Positions 48,890 to 60,007 of a stretch of DNA of 64,000 nucleotides are shown piece after piece; position 1 is the stretch's first letter; each line of letters starts with the position of its first letter. The position numbers were made by a program, and so were the translations under genes. This stretch comes from Chondrosia reniformis. Taxonomy: Eukaryota > Porifera > Demospongiae > Chondrillida > Chondrillidae. The DNA lies in the NCBI GenBank assembly GCA_947172415.1, contig OX359189.1, positions 270,501-334,500 on the forward strand, written 5' to 3'. A model generated the notes under the pieces. That model made no database searches. It had not been told where the DNA came from and saw only the letters and a program-made list of their open reading frames with translations.

Positions 48890-51800
48890 ATGGAGTCGCT
48901 TACCGACGGAATTCGAGTGCTCTCCTGTTTCCCAGAAAATCGAGAAGGCATCGCCGCACAGAATGCCTTGCAAACTGCTTGTAGAGACTTAGAGATGTCG
49001 CACCAATCTATCAAGTTTGAAAAGCTAGATTTTGGGGAAACATCGACTGTAGACCTCTTCTATTCCATCGATGTCGTTGTTGCGGACATTACGGAGTTCT
49101 CCCGCAGAAACGGTGTATTCTATCATTTGGCTATTCGAGAGAGTTTTGGCAACAAAAACAATTTCGTTACATTTTTAAATTCTAGCGAATCGTATAGAGG
49201 AGCTAGGAGAGGTAGTTCAGTATCCAAAGTGGACTCTCAGCAGCTAGAGGTTGGTAGCCTAGGCCTTAATTAACTTGATGGTACCAATCCGATTCGTTAA
49301 CTTATACTGGAGGGATGCGTTGTAGATGTAAAATAGAGTGTATGTTTGCAAAAAGAGAACTTCGTTGCTTATTTACTATTTTGTAGACTCTCGCTAAAAC
49401 TATGAACTACAAATTCTTTTCCTATTACTTGAACGAGGAAGGAAAGTGTTGCTTTTACCAAAAACTGCCCAACCGGGAGTCGACTCTCCTTGTTACCAAG
49501 CTGACCAGTTTGCTGAAGGATGTACAAGTGGACACCAGGTACAGGGTCTGCTAGCTTAGTTCACAAATGGTTGGAGTGCATTTTGAAATGTTTTTATTTA
49601 GGCAAAATTTTAAGGAATTTTTTCTAAACAAGCTGCGTCAAGCTAGGGAAAAGTTAACTGGGGAGGAGTTACAAAAGGTGTGCAATCCTATTAGCAACAA
49701 ACTCATCTATCATTTCCTAATCTGTTAAAATTGCAGGAATTGGCAAGCCTTCTAAATATGGTCAATGAGAACCCAACCCTGTTTCATCCAGAGGTTATTT
49801 TGAACCTTCTACTCTCCTTCAGGGACTCACAGGTTGGTACAAAGTGCAAAGTGTACCAAGCTATTACATAGTTGCTATGGTTACAGAACTATGAGGCTAT
49901 GGTGACCCTAGTAGAACAGCTACCAAATGAACATGAGATTGTTATGAAAGCTCCAATACAGTACCAGTATGCGTTTGCCCTCAACAGACGTAAGGAGGAA
50001 GGTGACAGGGAGCATGCCTTGCAGGTCTTGGAGAAGGTGAGGGTATTGGGTGAGTGTTGTCGCTGTGTCACTGAAGGGTGTCTCTTTAGGTCTTGGAGTC
50101 TCCAGAGAACCATGTACCAGATTTTCTGGGGCTGTGTGGGAGGATTTACAAGGACAAGTTCACAGAATCAGGTCACAAGGATAAAGATTTCTTAGCAAAG
50201 GCTATACACTGGTAGGACTAAATGTTTAACATTTCATAGTCACCTCTCCATGACACTCATATCTATGTCTATGTAGGTATCGTAAAGGTTTTGAAGTACA
50301 ACCAAATGAATATGCAGGCATCAATTTGGCAACTCTTCTTGTCATATCGGGAGAAAACTTTTCCTCAAGCCAAGAGTTGCAAATAATAGGTTTGCTCTGT
50401 TGGCAGACTTGTGATGAGCATTCTCAGCTTTACTGACTATTTTATTTTTAGGGTCAACTTTGAACAATCTGATTGGTCGGAAGGGCAGCCTGGATAAGCA
50501 GGACGACTACTGGATTGTGGCTACCTACTTTGAAATGAGTGTTTTGGCAGAGAATTACATCAAGGCTTGTCAGGCAGCTGAATACATGTTCAAGCTAAAC
50601 CCTCCAATTTGGTGAGGAGACCATTAATATTAATATTATGCATATGGAATAGTAATAATTCTATCTGTGTGTATTGTTCAGTTTATCAACTTTTTCATAT
50701 AAATCTATAAAGGTACTTTAAGTCAACTATCAATAACATTCAACTGATAGCATCATTTAAGAGCCCTGGCACTGGAGAGATGGCTAAGAAGGAAGAGAAA
50801 GAGTTTAATTTTTGGATGGAATTCTTTGTGGAGGGCATCAAGGAGGAACCTGGTCAGCCAACACGAATTCCTGTGCTGGTGATGGATCCAGACTTGAAGA
50901 AGTTGTTGCCAAGTCACCTAGCTATTCACGGGAGTGATGACCAATCAGATGCCAGCATTGAGCTGTGGTATCTCTTTCCTCCAAAGGCAGAAGCCATTCA
51001 CTCTTGGAAATTTCCAGTCTCCACTATTAGGAATATTGCGTAAGTTGTTGCATAACTTAATGTTAGTATTGTGCAATATTTGCTTGCATTCAAACTTTTC
51101 ATAGTTTATGTGGATGAATGGAATACTGTTCTGTAGTGTGATGAAGAGGGATCCAAGAAGTATATTACTATTCAGTTTGCATTACTATGGAGAGGAATTT
51201 AATATTTTCTTTCCTTCTCTCAAAGAAAGAGAAATGTAAGTCTCGTTGATTGTTTTTAGTTGTCTTTAGCACATTGTGCCATTGCTGTGCTTTAAGTGTT
51301 CTCCAAGTGATAATATCTTTAGCCTGACCTCAATCTTCATTCCAGTTTCATGGCCAGCATTGAGGGGTGTGGCACAGAGGGAGATTCCCTTCGGCTCCCC
51401 ATAAAGGATGAGCCCATACAATATGAATACATCACCACCAAAGGTCAGCGGACAGTCCTTGGAAAAGGTTCCTTTGGTGCTGTGTACTCGGCTATTGACT
51501 CAGTCACAAAAAAGCTGATGGCAGTGAAGGAAATACCTGAGAGAGAAAAAGATGCAGCGTAAGTAGTTATAATATCACCAGCATCTCTTCCATCATCATA
51601 TGATTGGTTGGACTATCAGTGCAAGTATGATCTCTACCCCTCTCCCCCTCCCTCCCTCTCCCCCTCCCTCCCTCTCCCCCTCCCTCCCTCTCCCCCTCCC
51701 TCTCTCCCCTCCCTCCCTCCCTCTCCCCCTCCCCTCCCTCCCCTCCCCCTCCCTCCCTCTCTTCTCCCCTCCCTCCCTCTCTTCTCCCCTCCCTCCCTCT

Positions 51801-54800
51801 CTCTCCCCCTCCCTCCCTTACTCTCCCCCTCCCTCCCCTCCCTCTCCCCCTCCCCTCCCTCCCCTCCCCCTCCCTCCCTCTCTTCTCCCCTCCCTCCCTC
51901 TCTTCTCCCCTCCCTCCCTCTCTCTCCCCCTCCCTCCCTTACTCTCCCCCTCCCTCCCTCCCTCTCCCCCTCCCTCCCTCTCTTCTCCCCTCCCTCCCTC
52001 TCTCTCCCCCTCCCTCCCTTACTCTCCCCCTCCCCCTCTCTCTCCTTTCCCTAAAGTGAGTTCCAATCACTTCAGGAGGAGATTAAGCTACACTCACACT
52101 TGCAGCACAAGAATATAGTCAAATATTATGGCTCAGCTAGTGAGGATGGCTTCTTTAAGATATTTATGGAACAAGTTCCCGGAGGTACCTGCTGCTCAAT
52201 GGTGATCCTTCCCCACTGCTACTTTTACCCTCTCTCTTCCTCCCTCAGGCAGTCTCTCCAAGCTGCTGGGAGAAACGTGGGGACCACTTGATGAACCTGC
52301 CATTAAACACTATACCAGACAAATTGTGAAAGGTCTTAAATATCTCCACGACAACAAGATTGTCCATCGTGACATCAAAGGAGACAACATCTTGGTGAAC
52401 ACATATGATGGTCGTGTGAAGATAGCAGATTTTGGTACCTCTCGGAGGTTGGCAGGTCTGCACTCGGAGACAATGTCCTTTAAGGGTGAGAGGTTGGAGT
52501 CCAAAGTGCATGAGTGGGAAGGGAGGGGCAGGAGAGGGAGGGATGCTAGTGATATTCTTCTAATGTAATTAGGTACCATTCAGTTTATGGCTCCCGAAGT
52601 CATTTCTGTTGGACAGAGAGGATATGGACCTCCGGCTGATATCTGGTCACTGGGTAAGTGTTCCGAGGTGAATCAGTGATTATATGTAGTACCTAAGTTG
52701 ATGAGTGGTGAATGGGTAGTGGATGGATGGGTGGATGGGTGGAGGGTGGGAGGTGGATGGATGGATGAATGGATGGATGGATGGATGGGTGGATGGATGG
52801 GTGGACGGGTGCATGGACGGATGGATGGATGGGTGGATGGATGTATATATTGGTGTGTATCTCCTCCACTTCTTACTCCAGGATGTACAGTCATAGAAAT
52901 GGCAACAGGAAAACCTCCTTTCTATGAGGTCCGTCCTTTTAATACAGTACCTCAGTTACCTGCCTCCATTTTCATACATGTACTTATATATTTGTACAGT
53001 TGGGAAATCCCCAGGCGGCCATGTTTCAGATTGGTCGTTACAAGAGACATCCAGACATCCCCTCTGATCTGTCACAAGAAGCTAATAACTTTCTTTTGAA
53101 ATGCTTTGATCCCGATCCTGAGAAGAGAGCAACGGCCGACGAACTCCTTATTCATCCCTTCCTTCAGGACAAGAAGTTCTCTGTCCATCAGAGCAAAGAA
53201 CAGATTGACTTTCTAAGGAGTTCCTCTAGTGAGTCATGTTGAAGGCATGTGTGGTCGGGTGTATTAGGTTAGAGGTCAAAGGTCACATGACTTGCACGTG
53301 CTCTTTTTCTCTCTAAGTGCCTCAGCCACAAGTTAAATTCACACCGCCTATGAGAAGGGCAGAGACAAAGACAGTGTTTGCCAAAAGAGAAATGGCAAGT
53401 GAGCATCTGTCAGTCAGCATGCCAGCTGTTCACTTTGAGGTAGCAACTAGGAGTCCCAGTCCCAACCCGGTAGCATCCCCACCCCTCACCCCTTACACAT
53501 CCACCTCCGATCTGAGACAACTGCAGGAGCATGCAAATAATAAGGTTGTCCTGGTACAAGTGTTAACCAACAGCCAGGATAAGGTAACCACAAGTATTTA
53601 GTGGCAAAACTGTGTTTTTATATTTGTGTAATATTTTGTTTTGGTAGATTGCAAATGATGCTCTTTTGATTGTGTGTGATTATGCCAAACAGAATCAGCA
53701 AGATTGTCATCTGAAGAAGGTACCAATGTGCTCTGATTCCTAATCTGATCTCCCTCCCTCTATCATTCATTTGGTTCTTGTGTATGTGTGTATTAATAGG
53801 TTCACTTAGAAGCCATTCTAGAGGCAATATCTGAATTCAGCAAAAATGGCAGTTCAGTTGCAATGTCATCTTTACTTGGTAAGAGTTTGGAACATAAGCT
53901 TTTGGGCAACAGCTTACGAATCATTACATCATTCTTTCTAAGATCCAATTAGTAAAGACTGCCAAGGGAGTTCCCCATTGCGTGCTCAGATGGAGCAGGT
54001 GTTGTACCACTTGCCAAGTGTCATAACAGAAGCTCTCAAGCTGCATGGAGTTCAACCACATAGCATATTTGCCATCGGTGACATTATTAGAGAGGCAATC
54101 CGTCACATATTGGCTGTTGTGTCACCAGCTGGTGAGTGAACTCATCTCTGACCATATATAGAGGATGACCATATATAGATGATTACCATATATAGAGGGT
54201 GGCCATTATATAGAGGTTGACCATATATAGAGGATTTCAGTTACTAACTGCCTACTAACTGAAACATTGTGATATTCCATGCAGCTGCTATAGTAAATTG
54301 TTCTATATACTTTATGCATATACATTTCTATACCAAAATATGCTGCATTTCTTTTCTAGCAATGGAAACAGTGTCACAGGGTACAGGTAGTACTGGCTCT
54401 ACTGTTTCAGATTGGTTGCGAGGTGACCAGAAAAAGTATCAAGCTTTGAGGAAACAGCTTTTAACTCTAACTGAAGACAACCTCATGTAATTGGCAGCCA
54501 TTTTCTAATCACTGACTTGTGGTGAGTTGTGTCTTCTATATCCAGTCTGTTAGATGAATTGGTAAGAGTGAAGCAAGATTACAATGAGTTGCTGCGTAAA
54601 GACATCCAAAGTCTAAAGATTGAGACGTTGTCTCGCAGGAAGTAAGCTCACTTTTACACAGGAAGTAGACATAATGGTGTTGTATAAACCAAAATTTGAA
54701 TATTTTGTTAATTAGTCATTGATTAAGTTTACACACTCAAAACACTCGAGAAAACAACTTTGAATGTGCTCAATATGATTGTGTGGCATATAACAGGAAG

Positions 54801-55831
54801 TGAAATCATGTCATATGTATCTTACCTCATTGGCCATGACTGTATTGTCTAAGGTGATAAGATCTTGCTGAGTTGTCATGGAGTGTCCTGTCCATTCCTG
54901 TCCTTCACCTCCCTTGGGAGTTGTGGGTTACCTGTCATAAAAATGCTTTATAATGTACCTTATTTAATAGGTTATAGATAGTGTTGAAATTTACTTTAAG
55001 TGTTATTGTCAGTTAATAGTATTGAAATTGACTGTGAGTTAGTTGGCCTTCACTTATACAGATATAGATCTGAGGATGTCCCTGCAGTGGTCACCTTAAC
55101 GAGAAAACCAGACACCCAAGCTGTGTCAAGTTAGTTACATGAAAACACACATTTATCTGCTAACATGTATGTACTCTGGTCCAACTGTAGCAGTGAACGG
55201 GAGTGTTACTGGAGACGTACACTTGTTGGAATGGTTTGACAAACATGAGATACCAGAAGACATTCAACAAAGGGTACTGTCTCCATGGCAACAGTTGCAA
55301 TGTGCATGCATATTCATTATCAAATTTCTTCCATTTCTATAGTTTGTCTGTGAAGAAATAACATTTTATGATCTTATGAATAATTTGACTAAGCAAGACC
55401 TGATTGATTTAGGCTTAAAGTTAGTCTGATCTAATTGATTTTGTGTACATGATTGTAATATTTCTGTGAGAAATCACAATTTATTTTCATATTGTTGTTT
55501 AATAACTAAATTCAGTATTGACTATACATTGAAATACTATACAGTGTATGTGTATATATAAGTATAAAATTATAAAAGTATTCTTAATTAGTCTATCGTT
55601 AACTGTAGTTTCTACAAATAGTGATGCGATTGTATTAACTGAAAAACATTTCAACTATACAATCAACTTAGTCATTCAGAACTTTATAGCTTCCTCAAGA
55701 CTGTAAAGTTGTACATGTGTTATCATTGTTTATTTAATTACAGGGTTGGCCCCAGATCAAGGATATGGGCAGCTATTACAAGGGAACGCAACATGGAACA
55801 TCACTCAAATAACCACAGTCAAGCTATCTAA
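48890..55831 (+). CDS. MAP3K5: ASK1-family MAP3K (MAP3K5/6/15), multi-exon
   Basis: ASK kinases are stress-activated MAP3Ks that feed JNK and p38. The start is [20 protein letters not shown]; an in-frame ATG lies at 48860. The N-terminal part has [20 protein letters not shown], matching the thioredoxin-binding region. The central TPR-like part includes [20 protein letters not shown], then a PH-like region. The kinase domain has the glycine loop [45 protein letters not shown] and [20 protein letters not shown]. The C-terminus is a SAM-like domain ([36 protein letters not shown]) with stop at 55831. The activation-loop residue that appears to align with human Thr838 is Ser here (alignment by eye). 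The intron before [11 protein letters not shown] holds a 400-bp pyrimidine array. Confidence 0.95.
51636..52050. repeat. 400-bp pyrimidine array abutting an ASK 3' splice site
   Basis: Units of ccctccctccctctccccct and related C/T words, pure pyrimidine on the transcript strand, running directly into the acceptor ccctaaag at 52056. The next exon opens in phase as [12 protein letters not shown], confirming that the array sits in the polypyrimidine tract position. Confidence 0.97.
52690..52848. repeat. (GGAT)n-rich tetranucleotide tract in ASK intron
   Basis: A ggatggatgg/gggtggatgg degenerate tract in the intron after DIWSLG, with the acceptor at about 52881. Confidence 0.93.
54152..54236. 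repeat. 22-25-bp repeat in ASK intron
   Basis: Four to five imperfect copies of accatatatagaggatg in the intron after the VSPAG exon. Confidence 0.85.
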
Positions 55832-56291
55832 CTCATGTATACCTCATTTTTGTCACTTCATCGTATGTGCACTGTATTTGTAACTTTTTACTCATTTTAC
55901 ATGAATCCTGTCACGTCACCCAAAATGAAGATTGGAATAAAAAATGATTGTCTGTGAAAAGTAATTTTGAAAATAATTCTTTAGTTTCTGAGGGAGGTAG
56001 AATCATTCATTTATACCTGCATATTAAGAGGAAGACAGCAATAATACATACCTTTATAATACAGGCCTTCACATTCACACAAAGATTGCATTACATACAT
56101 GTCTTATTTACAGGGTCAATGTCATTACATGGGATCGTGTAGCAAATAGAATTCCCTCAAGAAATATACATGTAATCCTTGTACATATGAAATATATCCT
56201 ATATATAGCCCCCTGGCTAGGTTTAGTGGCCATATGGCTGGATTGACTACTCTCATCAGATCTGATACTATCCTTACCAAGTGCAACCACA
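55832..56291. other. convergent 3' region of ASK and CCDC181
   Basis: About 460 bp, AT-rich, holding both 3' untranslated regions. A candidate AATAAA for the kinase lies at about 55935 (ggaataaaaaatg). No gene seen. Confidence 0.6.
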
Positions 56292-57454
56292 TCACATGAC
56301 TTGTGTAATGGTTAAATACCTCTGATCGAGCGACCATTTTAATCTCTTAGCTTCAGTTACTTGGGCACGGTGAAATGCCTTGAACTCCTGAGCCTTGGTG
56401 CGCTCCTGAATCTTCTTCTTCTCCAACCACCTGGGGGTGAGAAAGAGTGATGCAATGATCAGTTGAGAGGGGAATACTACACAACTTACAGTTGAAATGC
56501 CTTCTTTCCGGAGGTTGCTTCATCAATTCTCTTTCCACGTTGCTCCTCCTTGGCTGGACTGTTCCATGTTTGTCTTTTAGACCACTTTTCAGTGCTCCTA
56601 TAGTGCGATGGTTCACCAGAGGTCTGGCCTGGCCAGGTTCTACTAGTGGGAAGTGCTGTGGCTGGCCTCTGAACAGAACCAGCTGTGTCATGGAGATGAG
56701 CCTCTCTCATCTTCCTTGACAACCACGTCTGGTACGCATGGTCTGCTTCTTTCAATTGGCTCAATCTCTTAGCATTTTCCTGTAATTTGAGTTCTGATTC
56801 TAGTTTCTGCAGTTTCAACTGTTCTTGTCGAAATTTTGCCTTCTTCGACAGCCATTTCCTAAAAGCTTCCTCGTTCATCTTCCTTCGCTCCTCGTCAGTC
56901 TGTCTGTCTCCAGACTGAGAGTGACCCCAGTCTTGGATGGAGGAAGATCTTAACAAAGTGGCACTCTTAGCTCTGTTGCTCTGCACATTCTGAGGTTGGG
57001 TGTAAGATGGCACGTTCCCGCGCCTCCTTTTATCTCGTCCTATCTCACCGATGCTGCTAGCTATTGTACTTTGTGAAGTTGAAACTAATTTGGCCGATTT
57101 GTTACTGCTAATATCGTCAGGACTAACGTTGTTATTGTTTTGGGTTACGCCATTTTGTGTACATTCTGTCGATACGATTTGGCTTCGCTCATCTGAAGAA
57201 AATTCTTCGTTAGTTGGGTTTCTCTTAGCATTCAATTCACCTGCGCAAAATATATCCTCTGATTCCACTTCCGCCTTCCTCAATAGCAAAAACTTTCCAT
57301 TTCTTTCTACTAAAATTTTTTCCTCATTTTCTTCACCATTTATTAGTTGAGAGGAATGCGTACTGTCGTGTTGCTCTTTAAAACTTTCGCAGATCTTCTC
57401 CTCACAATCTAGCGATGATTCCATTACGTATACAGGACTGCCATTTTTCAGCAT
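56292..57454 (-). CDS. CCDC181: CCDC181-like microtubule/cilium protein
   Basis: CCDC181 is a coiled-coil microtubule-binding protein of motile cilia and sperm. The frame begins MLKNGSPVYVMESSLDCEEK at 57454; a second ATG is at 57424. The diagnostic segment ILVERNGKFLLLRKAEVE closely matches the vertebrate ILVERDGKFELL. Three spaced helical modules follow, each with an aromatic-WL-basic core: AFRKWLSKKAKF, AYQTWLSRKMRE and AFQLWLEKKKIQ. Vertebrate CCDC181 has the same three-fold pattern. The last exon starts with WLEKKKIQERTKAQEF (acceptor about 56430) and reads through to TGA at 56292. An alternative donor CAGAG|GTATTT near 56320 could add another exon, so the end is not certain. The N-terminus is shorter than in human. 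Confidence 0.87.
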
Positions 57455-57634
57455 TATTCGTCTCCATGGCGACTGAACACCATTTTCACATAATACAATA
57501 CCAGTACAGTACGTTCATAAAAAAGAATACAATTTACAAGCAGTATGTACAACTTCACAAATGCAAAAGACTGGACGAACAAAAGTGTAATATCTTCTTT
57601 AAGTCTACACATGTAGACTATAAATTAAAAATGT

Positions 57635-59886
57635 TTAACATGCACCTTCCCCTTGGCAATGGTTGCCATTTTGTTCAACTGGTGGAGGAGAATTGGTTGA
57701 CCTATTCCCACCTTCCTCCATCATTCTAGTGTTAGGCACTCCACCATTGCTCACAGTGGATACAACTGCATATGTGTAGAGCACAAAAAGATTGAATTAC
57801 TCAGCATGCAGTAACCAAGGATTTAACTTACAAATTCGTGCCATCATATCATGCATATCCTTTATTATATCTCTGTCCTCCTCTCCATAGCCTTGTCCAT
57901 CTACTTGCATCTCATGTTCAGATAACTGTTGTCCGGTTGCCTGAGAATGCTGTCGCTGGAGACCATCTAAAGCTCTCTCAACTATCTGAGGCCTTTCCTT
58001 TGGCATGACAAATTCAAAGTATCTGTTATTCCCCAAGCTTATTTTTAGCACTTGCAATCTGGACAGGAGGTCACTGCTCCTTTGTACTTCTTCCTCAGAA
58101 TTTGTCAAAAAGACCATCAACTTTGACTGAGATTTAGATAATTTTGAGTTGTCGTTTTCTCTCAGTTCTGTAGATCCTATATCTTTCAAAGTCTTTTCTA
58201 CATTATTCAGTTTCTCGGCAAATGCCTCCTTAAACTCCTTTGTCATCACATGATAAAGCTTGTCAGGATTATATTTTGAGGGACCTGAAGATTAAAATGG
58301 CTACTCAATACAAAACATTTAGAAACTGCCACCACAGCCTACCTTTCTTTTTATACAGTATCACACAAACAATTGGAGCAAGAACCAGACCAATTAAAAC
58401 AACTCCAACAGCAAATAGAACTCCAACAACAATCCCAACAATTTCACCTGCACCTAAAGAGAGCAGAAAATGGATCAAATAGAATTTAGAGCGGGCGCAC
58501 CGACACGCCTCTTTCGTCTTGGCTTGGAAACATACCAATTTGAGGACCAGTGCTCACTGGCGGCAGTTGAGTTGTATTCTCCGTAACTACACAATAGAAT
58601 TGTACAATGTTTAATAGAGTGCATGTACAGCAGAGATCTGCATACATTGGAATCTAAAACACATTGCAACATGACCTCCCATAAAAGGTTATAATTATCT
58701 AATGATATAAATAAACAAAGTAAACATGACCTCTTATTGTGGGCCATTCACAGACAATTAAATAATCACCCATGGGGATGGAGAAGTGGGATAACCACAA
58801 GCTGATGCAAGCCTTGCATGTTGTTAAGAGGCTGTGTTTGGAGATTGTATTCTCAGAGTGTGTGCTTATAATACCTGTTAAAGTCACCCGTTCACTTCCA
58901 AACTTCAAAATGCGTTTATCATCTTCAAGAGCCGGAGTGAGGTAGCATACACAGTTGGTCTCAGCTATATTGTTCTCAAAGACACAAAAGTTACTCGGAG
59001 ACTCATTGCTACAGGACACACCCTTATTTGTGTGATTCAGATTGCAGGGCCGGCCTTCAATAGTCCTGAATCTTGCTACTTCTCCCCGTAACCCTTCAGT
59101 GAGAGTTACATTGTTGCCAGAGAGGAACTTGACATCGTTGGGGTTAACTACAATAAAGAAGAATGTGCCGACGAGAGCATATGACAAGATAGCAGTCTTG
59201 GATGCTGGTAACATGACAAAGACGGGAACCAGCCGATCACTGAGCACTCTATTTAGTGTGTGGCAGTAGAGTAGTTATTAGGTCCGTATTTGATCAACTG
59301 CTTTACTAAACACACAGAACTTACATATCTTAACAGTCACTTGTAGAGCGCTGCCATTATTGTATATACATCGCAGGGTTCTAAGAACGAAGTCCCAAGA
59401 CGACGGGGTTTCATCGTCCAACGTTAGCCGGATACTTTTATCTTCTTGCAGACAGAGTTCGTTACTTCTAGAGTTGAAATTCATGTATTCTGGCTCTTCA
59501 ATAGTCACGGAGGTTGGGTCGCCACAGGTGATCAAGTGGCGGTTGGCAGAACCTGTAACTGTTGGATTGACGCAGGCTGCCGCTCTATTCTCGTTAAGAT
59601 TGACTTCGAATTCTGTAGGATAGGGAACGAGCGATACACGTGTTACACACCACACAGATCACAGAAGAGACAAAGAGGTGGAATCAGGAAAGTAGACCTT
59701 TTAATAAGGATAGGACAAAAGTATCGAAGAAGATTCATACAGTTTAAAGCACTAATACTACTCGTCATGCAAATTACGGAGCATACTATTTACTGCTGCC
59801 GGGCCAGTGTCGCAGGGTCCGAGTGTCATACCAGCAACTAATCCCACACATTGTAACAGGAAGATTAAGAAATCTCTTACACCCAT
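57635..59886 (-). CDS. single-pass type I membrane protein, unrecognised
   Basis: Seven exons with consistent phase. Exon 1 (59886 to about 59833) encodes a signal peptide, MGVRDFLIFLLQCVGLVA. Exon 2 (59612-59325) begins EFEVNLNENRAAACVNPTVT. Exon 3 (59147-58875) has FNPNDVKFLSGNNVTLTEGL and Cys-containing segments (RPCNLNHTNKGVSC; NCVCYLTPAL). Each resembles a small Cys-bearing beta domain with N-glycosylation sites. A stalk VTENTTQLPPVSTGPQIG follows, then the membrane helix IVGIVVGVLFAVGVVLIGLV with LAPIVCVILYKKK. The cytoplasmic part (KYNPDKLYHVMTKEFKEAFA onward) is helical and ends NHCQGEGAC at 57635. Length is about 450 residues. I do not recognise the family; a cell-surface receptor or adhesion role is inference. 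Confidence 0.75.
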
Positions 59887-60007
59887 CTCTTCCTCACTTG
59901 TATCGAAGAGAAAATACGCAACTTCTTAGGTGAATCTCTATAATAGACTACTGTTTCTCGATGTGTCTATTTTAAGACATGACGTAAGACCGTTTCGAAA
60001 TCTGAAA
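59887..60007. promoter_or_regulatory. bidirectional promoter, membrane protein / ATM
   Basis: 121 bp between divergent start codons. It contains tgacgtaa (CRE/ATF-like) at about 59981 and no evident TATA box. Confidence 0.5.

Noticed and set aside
51600..52118. Ser/Pro/Leu-rich open frame
   Set aside because: Translation of the pyrimidine array; the kinase reading frame skips it by a splice confirmed in phase.
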